From Pseudomonadota bacterium (GTDB lineage Bacteria > Pseudomonadota > Gammaproteobacteria > Steroidobacterales > Steroidobacteraceae): 64,000 bases of DNA. The translations under genes were made by a program, and so were the position numbers. Of this stretch, positions 1 to 8,355 are shown piece after piece. Position 1 is the stretch's first letter. Each line of letters starts with the position of its first letter. The DNA is taken from contig JAKBWB010000015.1 of assembly GCA_021843755.1 (NCBI GenBank), forward strand, positions 1 through 64,000. Direction: 5' to 3'. The notes below the pieces were generated by a model. The model saw nothing but the letters and a program-made list of their open reading frames with translations, had not been told where the DNA came from and searched no databases.

Positions 1-143
1 TCATGAGCGAGAACTCTCGCCACCCTCCTCGGGCATCCGCTGCGCCCCGTCCTGCCGCCCCGGCTCCGGCCTGATGCTCCCCTCAGCCGCAAAGGGGGGG
101 TGACGCCAGAACGAATTCACCGTGGGGACTGCATGCTGGGCAT
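1..143. other. Left edge, no gene assigned
   Basis: The first 143 bases hold only very short open frames on both strands. A short proline/alanine-rich frame begins at the ATG in position 3 and stops near 74, but has no recognisable family. A gene tail from outside the window cannot be excluded. Confidence 0.3.
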
Positions 144-188
144 TTGCCTCTACCCGCACGGTGCCTTACAATGTGCCAATAGGTAAGG
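144..188 (+). promoter_or_regulatory. Promoter and possible operator of vapBC
   Basis: A -35-like TTGCCT (144-149) and a -10-like TACAAT (167-172) are separated by 17 bases, the ideal sigma-70 spacing, and lie 26 bases before the vapB start. The arms CCTTAC (164-169) and GTAAGG (183-188) form a 6-bp inverted repeat across the -10 and the ribosome-binding site. That is where an AbrB-type antitoxin would be expected to bind for autoregulation. The promoter reading is reasonably strong; the operator is an inference. Confidence 0.45.
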
Positions 189-197
189 AGCGGGCAG

Positions 198-428
198 ATG
201 TCCGAAGCAACTGTCACCAGCAAGGGGCAGGTCACCATTCCGGCTGATATCCGCCGAGCCATGGGGCTCGCGACGGGCGAACGAGTGGTCTTCACGCAGC
301 TTGACGACGGCACCATCGTGTTCCGAGCGAAGCGGCGCTCCATCTTGGAACTCAGGGGATTGCTGAAGCCTGCACGGGCGGGCAAGCGCCCGATCCCCGT
401 CAAAGACATGAGTATTGATCGACGCTGA
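198..428 (+). CDS. vapB: VapB-type antitoxin, AbrB/MazE fold
   Basis: A 76-residue protein whose first 45 residues are a classic SpoVT/AbrB swapped-hairpin DNA-binding domain: the TSKGQVTIPADIRRAMGL stretch at 7-24 is diagnostic. The basic C-terminal tail (residues 46-76) would wrap the toxin. The ATG is preceded by AAGGAG at a good distance. It lies 3 bases upstream of the PIN toxin gene, the standard antitoxin-first order of a type II toxin-antitoxin operon. Expected role: neutralise VapC and repress its own promoter. Family assignment is secure; the exact cognate RNA target of the toxin is unknown. Confidence 0.9.
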   Translation: MSEATVTSKGQVTIPADIRRAMGLATGERVVFTQLDDGTIVFRAKRRSILELRGLLKPARAGKRPIPVKDMSIDRR

Positions 429-431
429 TCC

Positions 432-833
432 ATGGCTGGCCTCGATACAAACGTCCTGGCACGGTGGATCGTCGACGACGATCCGCGGCAGGCGGCACGA
501 GTGAAGCGCTTGTTCGAAGAGGCAGTTGAGCAAGAATCCCCACTGTTCGTTCCCAGCACCGTGATGCTCGAGCTCGAGTGGGTGTTGCGCTCGCGCTACG
601 AGTTCGACAAGTCCACAGTTCTCGGTGCGTTCAACGCCCTGCTCGAAACGCAGGAGCTCGAGTTCCAGGATGAGCCCACAATAGAGCGAGCGCTCAGCTT
701 CTATCGGCAGAACTCGGCCGACTTTGCCGATTGCCTACACGCGGGTCAGTGCAACTCGGCAAGGCGCGTACCGATGGTCACGTTCGACCGAACGGCGAGC
801 CGGATTCCAGGCGTTGAACTGCTGACTCCGTAG
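432..833 (+). CDS. vapC: VapC-type toxin, PIN-domain ribonuclease
   Basis: A 133-residue PIN-domain protein, the usual length of VapC toxins. The acidic Mg-binding residues are visible: D5 in LDTNV, a glutamate at 47 or 49 in VMLELEWVL, D100 in the FADCLHAG segment and D119 in TFDR. PIN toxins cleave tRNA or rRNA when the antitoxin is lost. The gene follows the AbrB-type antitoxin after a 3-base gap, so the two are surely co-transcribed. All catalytic acids appear intact, so the toxin is probably functional. Confidence 0.9.
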   Translation: MAGLDTNVLARWIVDDDPRQAARVKRLFEEAVEQESPLFVPSTVMLELEWVLRSRYEFDKSTVLGAFNALLETQELEFQDEPTIERALSFYRQNSADFADCLHAGQCNSARRVPMVTFDRTASRIPGVELLTP

Positions 834-1156
834 CCTCACAAGGCTCTCGCTGCAAGCGTATAGGTTACTCACGCATTCGGACGTCCGGTGTATCGTAAAA
901 TCCATCACGGGTGCAATGTCGGCAGTTGGCCGAAAGGACGCACAGCGTCAATCAAAACTCGACGTCGAGAAACCATTGTCGCCAAGCGAAAGGACGATTT
1001 CGCGGTCGATCCGTACGGCTCGAGCTTCCGACTACGATTTGGCGCGAGCCGGTATGGACGCACGAAATACTATGCATTCGTGCGCAAGGGGCGAGCGAAA
1101 GTTGCTGATGCACGGGCGATTCGCAATAGAGGAATGCTCGCGACCTTAACCACAGC
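834..1156. other. Gene-free stretch between vapC and fic
   Basis: Several overlapping short frames exist on both strands but none has a recognisable family, good start context or neighbour support. A basic 93-residue plus-strand frame (888-1169) runs into the end of fic and was not accepted. No clear terminator hairpin was seen. Confidence 0.4.
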
Positions 1157-2392
1157 TCAACCACGTTGATCCGGAAACAGACCCGGCATCCAGCGAGATG
1201 CCAGCGCCGCCGGAAAAGCAAGCCGCAACGGCGCGCGGCTGCTCACGGAAATCACCACACCTCTCTCGATCAGCGCCGACACGACACGCCGCGCCTGACG
1301 GTCTCCGGTACCGACGATGCCGGCGGCATCACCGCGCGGCAGTTCGCCGCGGTAGAGCACGGCTTCGAGGATGGCACCGGACTTCGGCGGCAGACGATGG
1401 AGACGGATTTCCTCTTCGGTCCACAGCAGGATACGGGTGCGCAACGACTCCGGCTGCATCAGCCCTTCCATGAACGAGACCTGATCGAGACACGTGGCCA
1501 GGAAGAACCGCGTGAATTCCGCCAGGGCTTCCTCGCTCAGATTACCGTGACCGTCGAGATCGTTTCGACGGGTCATATCGCAAGCCGCCAAGTGACCCTT
1601 GTATGCAGCGACGTTTCGCGCCAAGCCGCGCGCGACAGACCAGACCGCGCCGGTGTCGAGCGCCTCCAGCAACGTTGCATGTGACATCAGCCGCGCGACG
1701 CGGCCGTTGCCGTCGAGGAACGGGTGAATCCACGCCAGGCGGTGGTGGGCCGCCGGCGCGGCGAGAATGGTTTCGGTTTTGCCGAGGCGGCTATAGACCC
1801 CTTCAAAGCGCCCGAGGAAGCGGGGCACCGCCGGCGCGCTGATGGCGATGTGATTGCCCACCGCGACGTCACGGGTGCGTAGTTCGCCCGGAATGACCCG
1901 TATGTGTTCGTGTGTGGCCGGGTCCTCAACCCACAGCAGGCCTTCGGGCAGCGATTCGCCGAACCGACGGTGAATCTCGCGGATGGAGTCCGCGGCAACT
2001 GCCCGGCCCCTGAGACCGCCTTCGTCAATCCATTGCTGGACGGTGATATGCGCCATGGCTTCGAGCTGCAGATCACGCTTCTTCGCATCCTTGCTGTAGT
2101 CGCCCTGCAGAGCGCGCTCGATTTCGATGGGGTGTGTGTCATGCCCCTCGATCAAGTTGCTGTAGTAACAGTTCATCGCGCGCACCAGCGTCGCCAGCGA
2201 GAACAGCAGGCTTTCCGGCAGCGAGCGGCGGAACCCAGCGCTGCGCTGCGCGAGTTCGAGCGCAAGATCGGCCAATTCCGGGCGGCGGCGAGAGGCTTCC
2301 CCGAGGACAAGCGGCTCCATCAGTCCGGGCTCCTCGCCCCGGTCCTTCGCCGTATTCATGTCCGATACATTGTCCGCTTTATATTTGGCCAT
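1157..2392 (-). CDS. fic: Fic-family protein (adenylyltransferase) with N-terminal inhibitory helix
   Basis: A protein of up to 411 residues carrying the complete Fic catalytic motif HPFLDGNGRVAR at about 223-234. The family transfers AMP from ATP to hydroxyl side chains of target proteins. The segment SNLIEG at about 78-83 matches the (S/T)xxxE(G/N) inhibitory helix of class II Fic proteins, whose glutamate blocks the ATP gamma-phosphate, so self-inhibition is expected. The C-terminal ~100 residues resemble a winged-helix module common in this subfamily. Two starts are possible. The ATG at 2392 has no ribosome-binding site but a TATAGT box lies immediately upstream. The ATG at 2320 has GAGGAG nine bases ahead and gives 387 residues; I favour 2320 slightly. 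Its target is unknown. Confidence 0.88.
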   Translation of the reverse strand: MAKYKADNVSDMNTAKDRGEEPGLMEPLVLGEASRRRPELADLALELAQRSAGFRRSLPESLLFSLATLVRAMNCYYSNLIEGHDTHPIEIERALQGDYSKDAKKRDLQLEAMAHITVQQWIDEGGLRGRAVAADSIREIHRRFGESLPEGLLWVEDPATHEHIRVIPGELRTRDVAVGNHIAISAPAVPRFLGRFEGVYSRLGKTETILAAPAAHHRLAWIHPFLDGNGRVARLMSHATLLEALDTGAVWSVARGLARNVAAYKGHLAACDMTRRNDLDGHGNLSEEALAEFTRFFLATCLDQVSFMEGLMQPESLRTRILLWTEEEIRLHRLPPKSGAILEAVLYRGELPRGDAAGIVGTGDRQARRVVSALIERGVVISVSSRAPLRLAFPAALASRWMPGLFPDQRG

Positions 2393-2965
2393 ATGGTACT
2401 ATATTTCAGGCAGTTACCGATGACCAATAGGACGGATCACCACAACAACGTCCGGTTCTAGGTCCGGTGACCGGGAAGTTGCCATTCGCCGCAATTCGTG
2501 CGGTGAATCAGCGCCTCATTCACTGCGCCAGGCTGCTTAGGCAACTGGGCAAGAAGCACAGTGTACCCGCAGGGCCGCTGGGGGTATGGCCGGGGGTACT
2601 TCTGGGCAAGATTCGACTCCGACCTCGGGCAGACCCGGCACATCCGGCAGTGCCTTGGATTGAGTGCCCGGCATCTCGTGCTCCGTCGCACAGCGCCGAG
2701 CGCCACCGGAATTTGGTGCCGCCCGCGAGCACCCACCGCGTGTCAGGCCGGACACCGACCTACATGCGCGGCATCGTTGCCGCTAGTCTATGCCACCTCT
2801 TTGCGGCGATGCCCATGAAACCAGACTTGCGGCGACACATCCACGGGTTCGCATAGGGTCAAACTTCCGCTTCCCACGCTCTGCCGTCACCCGCCACGAG
2901 CGGGACTAAACGTCTGCCATGAGGTGAAAATCACATTCGGGCGATCGCCCGTGCCGGACACGATC
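2393..2965. other. Gene-free stretch between fic and sdpI
   Basis: About 570 bases with only low-quality frames in both directions, none matching a family I recognise. A TATAGT box on the minus strand (2398-2403) lies just ahead of the fic ATG at 2392. The rest looks like decayed or non-coding DNA in the accessory region. Confidence 0.4.
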
Positions 2966-3619
2966 TCAGGTGGAGCTACCATCGCCCCTGTTGATCCGGC
3001 GCCATATGATGTAGGAATACCCTGCCGATAGCGCTGCCGCAACACCAAGAGCAATCAAGCCAGGAGCCACAAATCCCATAAGACCTGTAGCAGCCATTAC
3101 CACGCCCGCGAGGACGACGAGCCACCCACCGACACGGTTCGTGCGTACCCAGACTTCTTTATCTGCCAACGTCCAAGGTGTCCGAACGCCAACCACTCCA
3201 TTCCGACTGAACTTGCCCAGGCTGTTGCCAATCACAATGAGCAAAAGGCCCACTGCGACGGCCGCATCCGACGGCATGTCGTGGCGCCAGCCCATGCCGT
3301 ACGTGAGTACCGAGAGGTTACCGAACAACCATATTGCCGCGACACCGGCAACGATAGTCGGGTAATAGCGGACTTTCAGGTCATCGTCTTCCGTCTCGAT
3401 CTCGCTCGGTTCGAACAGAATCAGGCAGAGGACCGTCACCAGCGAGCCAATAGGAGCAACAACCGCACCGCGCAATTTCGGCATCCACCCGTCGATTACG
3501 CCAGCAGCGTTCCAATGGGTCGGAATAACTGCGGGAAGCATCGGATAGAGCGCCGCGGAGGATGCGAACGCTGCGGCTACGAGCGAGATTGCGAGCCAGT
3601 ATCGACCCAATGCTCTCAT
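2966..3619 (-). CDS. sdpI: SdpI-family membrane immunity/signal protein
   Basis: A 217-residue polytopic membrane protein with about six hydrophobic helices. The N-terminal part carries the DUF1648 signature around PTHWNAAGVIDGW. The C-terminal half carries the SdpI signature with NSLGKFSRNGVVGVRTPWT followed by a tryptophan-rich helix start. In Bacillus subtilis SdpI both confers immunity to the SdpC killing peptide and sequesters the repressor SdpR at the membrane. Here the gene overlaps sdpR by 4 bases, so the regulatory pairing is conserved. No SdpC-like toxin gene is visible nearby, so the ligand is unknown and a general envelope-stress sensing role is equally possible. Confidence 0.85.
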   Translation of the reverse strand: MRALGRYWLAISLVAAAFASSAALYPMLPAVIPTHWNAAGVIDGWMPKLRGAVVAPIGSLVTVLCLILFEPSEIETEDDDLKVRYYPTIVAGVAAIWLFGNLSVLTYGMGWRHDMPSDAAVAVGLLLIVIGNSLGKFSRNGVVGVRTPWTLADKEVWVRTNRVGGWLVVLAGVVMAATGLMGFVAPGLIALGVAAALSAGYSYIIWRRINRGDGSST

Positions 3620-3900
3620 GCCTTTCGCCTCAGCGGCCTGGGAGATGGGAACAATTCCAGAAACATTGCCGCGATTTCCTCGAAAACCGAGGTATTTAGG
3701 GAATAGACCTGCTCCTGGGCGCGGCGCTCACAGCGAATCAGTCCTGCCGATTTTAGAATGTTGAAATGATAGGAAAGGGAGCCCTTGGTGATATCAAAAC
3801 GCTCGGCAATCTGTCCGGCGGTCATCGAGCCCTGCTGCAGAAGTCGCAATATCTTCCGTCTATGAGGGTCTGCGATTGCTCGAAATACGGCGTCTCTCAT
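3616..3900 (-). CDS. sdpR: SdpR-like ArsR-family autorepressor
   Basis: A 94-residue winged-helix repressor of the ArsR superfamily. The recognition helix-turn-helix is read around residues 28-55 (TAGQIAERFDITKGSLSYHF). There are no metal-binding cysteines of the ArsR/SmtB kind, as in SdpR. Its stop overlaps the start of the SdpI-family gene (ATGA). A strong promoter and a perfect palindrome lie directly upstream, so autorepression relieved by membrane capture on SdpI is the likely circuit, by analogy with the Bacillus system. Confidence 0.88.
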   Translation of the reverse strand: MRDAVFRAIADPHRRKILRLLQQGSMTAGQIAERFDITKGSLSYHFNILKSAGLIRCERRAQEQVYSLNTSVFEEIAAMFLELFPSPRPLRRKA

Positions 3901-3914
3901 AGGCCGGTCTGTAG

Positions 3915-3956
3915 TTTGAGAGTTCTCAAAATAGCAAGCTCCCGACTACTCGTCAA
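3915..3956 (-). promoter_or_regulatory. sdpRI promoter with overlapping operator palindrome
   Basis: On the minus strand, -35 TTGACG (3956-3951) and -10 TATTTT (3933-3928) are separated by exactly 17 bases. A perfect 7-2-7 inverted repeat, TTTGAGAGTTCTCAAA (3915-3930), overlaps the -10 and the expected transcription start, and ends 14 bases before the sdpR ATG. A dimeric winged-helix repressor bound there would block RNA polymerase. Confidence 0.7.
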
Positions 3957-4094
3957 GGAGGTGATCTCGGCACCGCGAGACTGCTCATGCTGCCTGAGAG
4001 CTGCCGCTGTCACCAAAGTGACGCCGCCGTTCTGACGACCGCCGTCGAGTGGCTATGACTGGACGGTCAGAGCCGAAGGCGTTCCGTCGCGGAG

Positions 4095-4415
4095 CTACCC
4101 GAAGGCGCGGACAAACAGTTCATCCAGAGCAGCTACGATTGCCTCACCTTCCTCGGCGAGTGAACCGACGCGCTCGCCCAGGCGCTCGTTGGCGACCGAT
4201 ACAATCTCGAGCGGATGCAATACCACCGCGATGCCTTTGATCTTGAAGCTCGGATTGAGGCGTGTATTGGGAATCCGGCCAAGCTCGGTTCTCCGCACCA
4301 GGGGAATGACAACGCGGCGACGATAGTCGTCAAACAACCGGGATTGGGCAACGACGACAAATGGAATGCCGTCCTTATGCCTGCCGACATTGCGATGGAC
4401 ATCAAATTGCGCCAT
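4095..4415 (-). CDS. ccdB: CcdB toxin (gyrase poison)
   Basis: A 106-residue protein matching the CcdB family across its length: MAQFDVHRN at the N-terminus, the RRRVVIPLV strand at about residues 32-40, and the KIKGIAVVLHPLEIVSV region. CcdB poisons the GyrA subunit of DNA gyrase. I start it at the ATG in 4415, which shares one base with the stop of ccdA (TGATG), rather than at an upstream in-frame ATG at 4454, because family members begin at this point. The C-terminus ends in a short hydrophobic/basic stretch rather than the exact WGI seen in plasmid F, so toxicity should be tested before being assumed. Confidence 0.87.
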   Translation of the reverse strand: MAQFDVHRNVGRHKDGIPFVVVAQSRLFDDYRRRVVIPLVRRTELGRIPNTRLNPSFKIKGIAVVLHPLEIVSVANERLGERVGSLAEEGEAIVAALDELFVRAFG

Positions 4416-4666
4416 CAGAGTGTTGAATGATCGTCGGCGAACGACCCATTGCATTCCGCAAAGCTATTCCACAAAGTGGCTGTCGCGCGCGCCTGCTCAA
4501 CGATGCCCGATCGGCGTTCCCGCTCCTTGGAGAGGAAATCGGCGAGGAGCGATTCGACGACTCCGGAAAGATTGCCGGTAACGCCTTTGACCTCCTCAAC
4601 GAGGTCCTCGCTCAGCGTGAGGTTGACCGGACGCTTACGTGCCGTACTGGCGGGGCTGCGCTTCAC
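4415..4666 (-). CDS. ccdA: CcdA antitoxin
   Basis: An 83-residue antitoxin with an N-terminal ribbon-helix-helix (KRPVNLTLSEDLVEEVKG) and a C-terminal toxin-binding tail (ERERRSGIVEQARATATLWN). I choose the GTG at 4666 because AGAAGG lies 7 bases upstream and because the family starts near here; an upstream ATG at 4738 would add 24 unlike residues. The gene is translationally coupled to ccdB by a one-base overlap. CcdA binds CcdB and represses the shared promoter. Chromosomal ccdAB modules are common in proteobacteria and are often acquired horizontally. Confidence 0.85.
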   Translation of the reverse strand: MKRSPASTARKRPVNLTLSEDLVEEVKGVTGNLSGVVESLLADFLSKERERRSGIVEQARATATLWNSFAECNGSFADDHSTL

Positions 4667-5513
4667 TCCGATGCCTTCTGGATTGTCGATGCGCACTATA
4701 TGCGCATTGCGCAGAGCCGGCAACGACAAGCCCAGCAACGGCCGCTCAACCGTAACCGACCCAATGGCCGGTTCATGGAATTACCTTCCGTCCACCTGGG
4801 AATTATGAGCGAGTCGACGTTTACGGTGACGCGCGGTATCGCCCAATGCTCCGGCGCCGCGTTCGAAGGACAACCCGGGAGTATCGGGATCACGCCGTGG
4901 AGAGCCGCGGGAGTATCCTCCGGGGCACACTCGCCTGCCAACCTGCCGCAGTGGCGTGTCATTCAATGACTTGCGGCAGCTTTTTGACTCCGACATCGGG
5001 CGCACTCAGCGCTTGCGGCCTTGTCACGGATTGCCCGCCCGGCGTGCCGTGCTTGCGCACACTGCGCGTTATGCCGCCAGATTCGCAGGCCGCATGCAGG
5101 ACAGGCCAATCCGCCCTGCCGAGAGTTCGCCCTGACGCTTCCTTGCGCCGTTCCTGACGGCGCACGCCGTGTCTCGGTCCCTGCAGATCCTGTGGAGCCG
5201 CTGCGCGGTTCTGCGTGCGAGGACGCTGAAGCCAAACGAGCGTTGCCGGTGCGCTCGCCTGCGCAGCGCGAGGCCCCTGCGTCACTTGCGGGCCGCCCGC
5301 CCGTAGCGGGCGGCGAGCCGCACACCGTGATGATGCGCAGACCCCTCGCCCGAAGGTTCTTAGCCGCGATCTTCGCACGCGCGTGGAGCGCGCCGCTCCC
5401 ATCGGCTCGCGCAAGTGTGACGGGCCGCACGCCTGAACCTGGCACACCGTCTCCGGGCGGCGACAGTGCGCAAAAACGTGAAATCACGTGCCCCCGGTAT
5501 CCTCCGACGATCT
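4667..5513. other. Long gene-free stretch before the diguanylate cyclase gene
   Basis: About 850 bases with overlapping arginine- and alanine-rich frames on both strands that are typical of GC-rich non-coding DNA. I recognise no protein family. The only clear structure is the hairpin at 5292-5314 listed separately. Confidence 0.4.
5292..5314. repeat. Perfect 9-bp inverted repeat
   Basis: GCCGCCCGC (5292-5300) and GCGGGCGGC (5306-5314) form a perfect 9-bp stem with a 5-base loop. There is no T-run on either side, so it is not a classical terminator. It could be a REP-like palindrome, but no second copy was noticed in the window. Confidence 0.5.
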
Positions 5514-7469
5514 ATGTTGCGACAGGTCATGTTCGGCAAAGCGGCAATAGGGCGTAAGACGCCGGGATGGTGCGCGGGACTGCTGGTTCCGCTGCTGGCC
5601 GGCGTGGGCATCGGCAAGCCCGCGCACGCCGGCTGCTTCCCCGTGCGCGAGCCGCAGTTCGTCGCACTGCGCCCGCTGGTCTCGCGCGATGCCAGCCAGG
5701 CCCTGGCGCAGGCCGAGGCACGCATCGCCCGGCTGCCGCCCGGCAGCGCGCGCACCGATCCGCGGCGCGTCGCCGCGCTGTACGCCATCCAGGCGTCCGC
5801 CTACCGCGAGCTGGCCCTGTATCACGCTGCCCGCGCCTCGGCGCGCCGGGGCCTGAAACTGCTCCGCGGCGCCGTCGACCCGCTGCGCGAGCAGATCCTC
5901 TCGAGCTACGCGGCCAGTTTCAACTCGCCGGCCGGGATCGCCCGGGCGCTGCGGCGGATCAAGCAGGCCCGTGCCTCGCTGCCGGCGAACTCGCCCAGCG
6001 CTCTGTGCCTGAAGATCACCGCGGGCGAGCTGAACATACTGCGTAATCGCTCCGACCTCGCGCTCCGCGAGCTCACCCAGTCGTACCTGCGGGCACAGGC
6101 GCTCGGCCTGCCCGCGGCGCGAATCGATGCGGGCGTCTTCCTGACCGACGTGCTGCGCAGAATGGGCGAGTACAAGCAGGCGCTGGCGCTGATCCGGCAG
6201 ACGATCGGCTGGGACAAGGCGCACAATTCGACCAACTATCTGGCCACGGACCTGTATTTCGAGGGCGGGATTCTGCGCGCCATGCGGCACTATCATCGTG
6301 CGATCGCCGCCTATCGCTCGGATCGGGCCCTCAGCACCACGATCGACAATCGCCAAGGGGTCGCTTACGCGAATCTACGCATCTGTCAGGCCGACATCGC
6401 ACTGCAACGATTCGGCGCCGCGCGCCGGGCATGCAACCGTGCCGCACCAGCGTTCGCGGCCGGCAACGCGCGCGCCATGATCAAAGAAACCGCCGTGCTG
6501 CGCGCGCGAATTGCGCTCGGCGAGCGGCGGCCCCGGCACGCCCTCGCGCTGCTCAACGGGGTGCTCGATCACTCCGGCGCGGACCTGGCGGCCACAATCA
6601 TCGTTCCCGCCTATCTCGCCCGCTCGCGGGCCGAGGCGGCGCTGCACCGCTATGCGGCCGCGTATCGCGACCAGAGCGAGTACTTGCGTCGCTTCAAAGC
6701 TGAGAACCGAATCAGTCAAGCCCGCCTGAAAGCCGCTCTGGAGATGCGTTTTCGGACCTCGGAGGAGTTCCTGCGCAACGCCGTGCTGACGCGCAAGCTC
6801 CAGGCCGCCGCCCACCACGCCGCCAAGCAGCGCCAGCTGCTGCACTGGATGGGCACTGCCGGCGTCGCCGGCGGCCTGATCATCGTCCTGCTGTCCTATA
6901 TCCTGATCTCGGGCCGACGCCACCGCCGGCAACTGCTGGTGTTGGCGAACACAGACCCGCTGACGGGCCTGCCGAACCGCGGGCACACTGCGCAGCGGGC
7001 CACCCGGGCCCTCGGCTCGGCACTCGAGCACGACCGGCCGCTCACCGTGGCACTGCTCGATTTCGATCACTTCAAGACCATCAACGACCAGTACGGTCAT
7101 GCCGCCGGCGATTACGTGCTGCGCGAGTTCGCGCGTCTCTCGCGCGAGGCGCTGCGGGGAGGCGACATCCTCGGACGCTGGGGCGGAGAGGAATTTCTCC
7201 TGGTGCTGCCGGAGACGACACTCGACAGCGCGCTGCTCACGGTCGGACGGCTGTGCGCGCTGGCTTCGCGCATCGATATCCAAGCCGGCGAGCCGCCGAC
7301 GCAACTGCGTGTCACGTTCAGCGCCGGACTGGCAACCACGGCGGACGGAGTCCGCACACTCGATGAGATCGTTGCGCGCGCCGATGCGGCCCTCTACGAG
7401 GCGAAGGACGCCGGCCGCGACGCGGTGCGCATCAGCCGCGCTGCCAGCGCGGTGCTGGGATCGGCCTGA
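5514..7469 (+). CDS. Diguanylate cyclase with periplasmic TPR-like sensor domain
   Basis: Makes cyclic di-GMP from two GTP. Order of parts: N-terminal export signal ending near AHA-GC, about 390 residues of helical alanine/arginine-rich repeats resembling TPRs, a single membrane helix (WMGTAGVAGGLIIVLLSYIL), then a cytoplasmic GGDEF domain starting at ANTDPLTGLPNRG. The active-site loop is GGEEF, and RGGD lies five residues before it, so the inhibitory I-site for product feedback is present (counted from a GTG at 5466 these are residues 573-577 and 564-567). Start is uncertain: GTG 5466, ATG 5514 or ATG 5529; I use 5514 because the signal peptide then has normal length. The ligand sensed is unknown. 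Confidence 0.85.
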   Translation: MLRQVMFGKAAIGRKTPGWCAGLLVPLLAGVGIGKPAHAGCFPVREPQFVALRPLVSRDASQALAQAEARIARLPPGSARTDPRRVAALYAIQASAYRELALYHAARASARRGLKLLRGAVDPLREQILSSYAASFNSPAGIARALRRIKQARASLPANSPSALCLKITAGELNILRNRSDLALRELTQSYLRAQALGLPAARIDAGVFLTDVLRRMGEYKQALALIRQTIGWDKAHNSTNYLATDLYFEGGILRAMRHYHRAIAAYRSDRALSTTIDNRQGVAYANLRICQADIALQRFGAARRACNRAAPAFAAGNARAMIKETAVLRARIALGERRPRHALALLNGVLDHSGADLAATIIVPAYLARSRAEAALHRYAAAYRDQSEYLRRFKAENRISQARLKAALEMRFRTSEEFLRNAVLTRKLQAAAHHAAKQRQLLHWMGTAGVAGGLIIVLLSYILISGRRHRRQLLVLANTDPLTGLPNRGHTAQRATRALGSALEHDRPLTVALLDFDHFKTINDQYGHAAGDYVLREFARLSREALRGGDILGRWGGEEFLLVLPETTLDSALLTVGRLCALASRIDIQAGEPPTQLRVTFSAGLATTADGVRTLDEIVARADAALYEAKDAGRDAVRISRAASAVLGSA

Positions 7470-7691
7470 TCAACGCCGTGGCGCGCGGCTGGACCCGGTG
7501 GAGCCGCGCCGATTGCCCGGCCGGCGGTCCGCCTCGAGATCCCAACATCGCGGCCATGCGGTAGGGGCCGGCCAAGGCCTGCTTGCTCGCAGATGCGCCT
7601 GTATGGTCGACAAGGGACGCAGCGCCGCTTATGCTCCGGAGAGTTCCCCAACCGTTTCTCTTGCGCGGTGCCCCACCCCTCACCCCACACC

Positions 7692-8231
7692 ATGAGCTTC
7701 TGCAGCCAGTGCGGCGCGCGGCTGACCGTGCGCGTGCCGCCCGGCGACCACTTGCCGCGTTACCTCTGCGAGGCGTGTGGCGCCGTCCACTATCAGAATC
7801 CCCGCTTGGTGGTCGGCTGCGTCCCGGAGCACGCCGGACGCATCCTGATGTGCCGGCGGGCGATCGAGCCGCGGCGAGGCTACTGGACGGTACCGGCCGG
7901 CTTCCTGGAAAACGGGGAGACGTTGCAGGAAGGCGCAGCCCGCGAGTCACGCGAGGAGGCGCAGGTCGAGGTCGAGATCGGCTCGCTGCTGTCCATCGTG
8001 CATGTGCTCGATGCCCATCAGGTCCATGTGTTTTTCCGCGCGGACATGCGGGCGGAGGAACACGGCGCGGGACCCGAGAGCCTGGAGACGGCCCTGGTCC
8101 GGGTGGAGGACATCCCGTGGGCGGACCTTGCGTTTCCAAGTACGGAATTCAGCTTGCGCCGTTACCTGGAGGACCGCGCCGAACAGCGCGAGACGCACCA
8201 CTTCGCGACCCTGCGGCGCCGGCTCACCTAG
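7692..8231 (+). CDS. Nudix hydrolase with N-terminal zinc ribbon
   Basis: A 179-residue protein with a zinc ribbon (C4, C7, C26, C29) followed by a Nudix domain. The Nudix box lies at about 70-92, beginning GFLENGE and continuing through RESREE. The usual glycine after EE is replaced (EEAQV), but the metal-binding REx2EE core is intact. The architecture is like NudC/ADP-ribose pyrophosphatase relatives with the Nudix_N_2 ribbon, which hydrolyse nucleoside diphosphate-linked compounds such as NADH, ADP-ribose or FAD. The exact substrate cannot be read. ATG 7692 is chosen because the zinc ribbon starts immediately after it; upstream in-frame residues look non-coding. Confidence 0.85.
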   Translation: MSFCSQCGARLTVRVPPGDHLPRYLCEACGAVHYQNPRLVVGCVPEHAGRILMCRRAIEPRRGYWTVPAGFLENGETLQEGAARESREEAQVEVEIGSLLSIVHVLDAHQVHVFFRADMRAEEHGAGPESLETALVRVEDIPWADLAFPSTEFSLRRYLEDRAEQRETHHFATLRRRLT

Positions 8232-8355
8232 ACCCGGGGCCGCGCGGCTTTGCGGGCCGCGCGCGCCGCGTGGCAGAATGCGACGCCCGGCGCGGCGCTA
8301 CGCTCGCCGCCGACCGCGGGCAGCATTACAGCCCGTTGTTCTGGAAGGAAATTCG

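Noticed and set aside
888-1169. Basic 93-residue frame after vapC
   Set aside because: No family, no ribosome-binding site, and it overlaps three other equally plausible short frames and the fic stop.
7268-7282. CATCGATATC inside the diguanylate cyclase gene, like the receptor operator
   Set aside because: Single half-match within coding sequence (Ile-Asp-Ile codons) without the flanking TGA/TCA symmetry.
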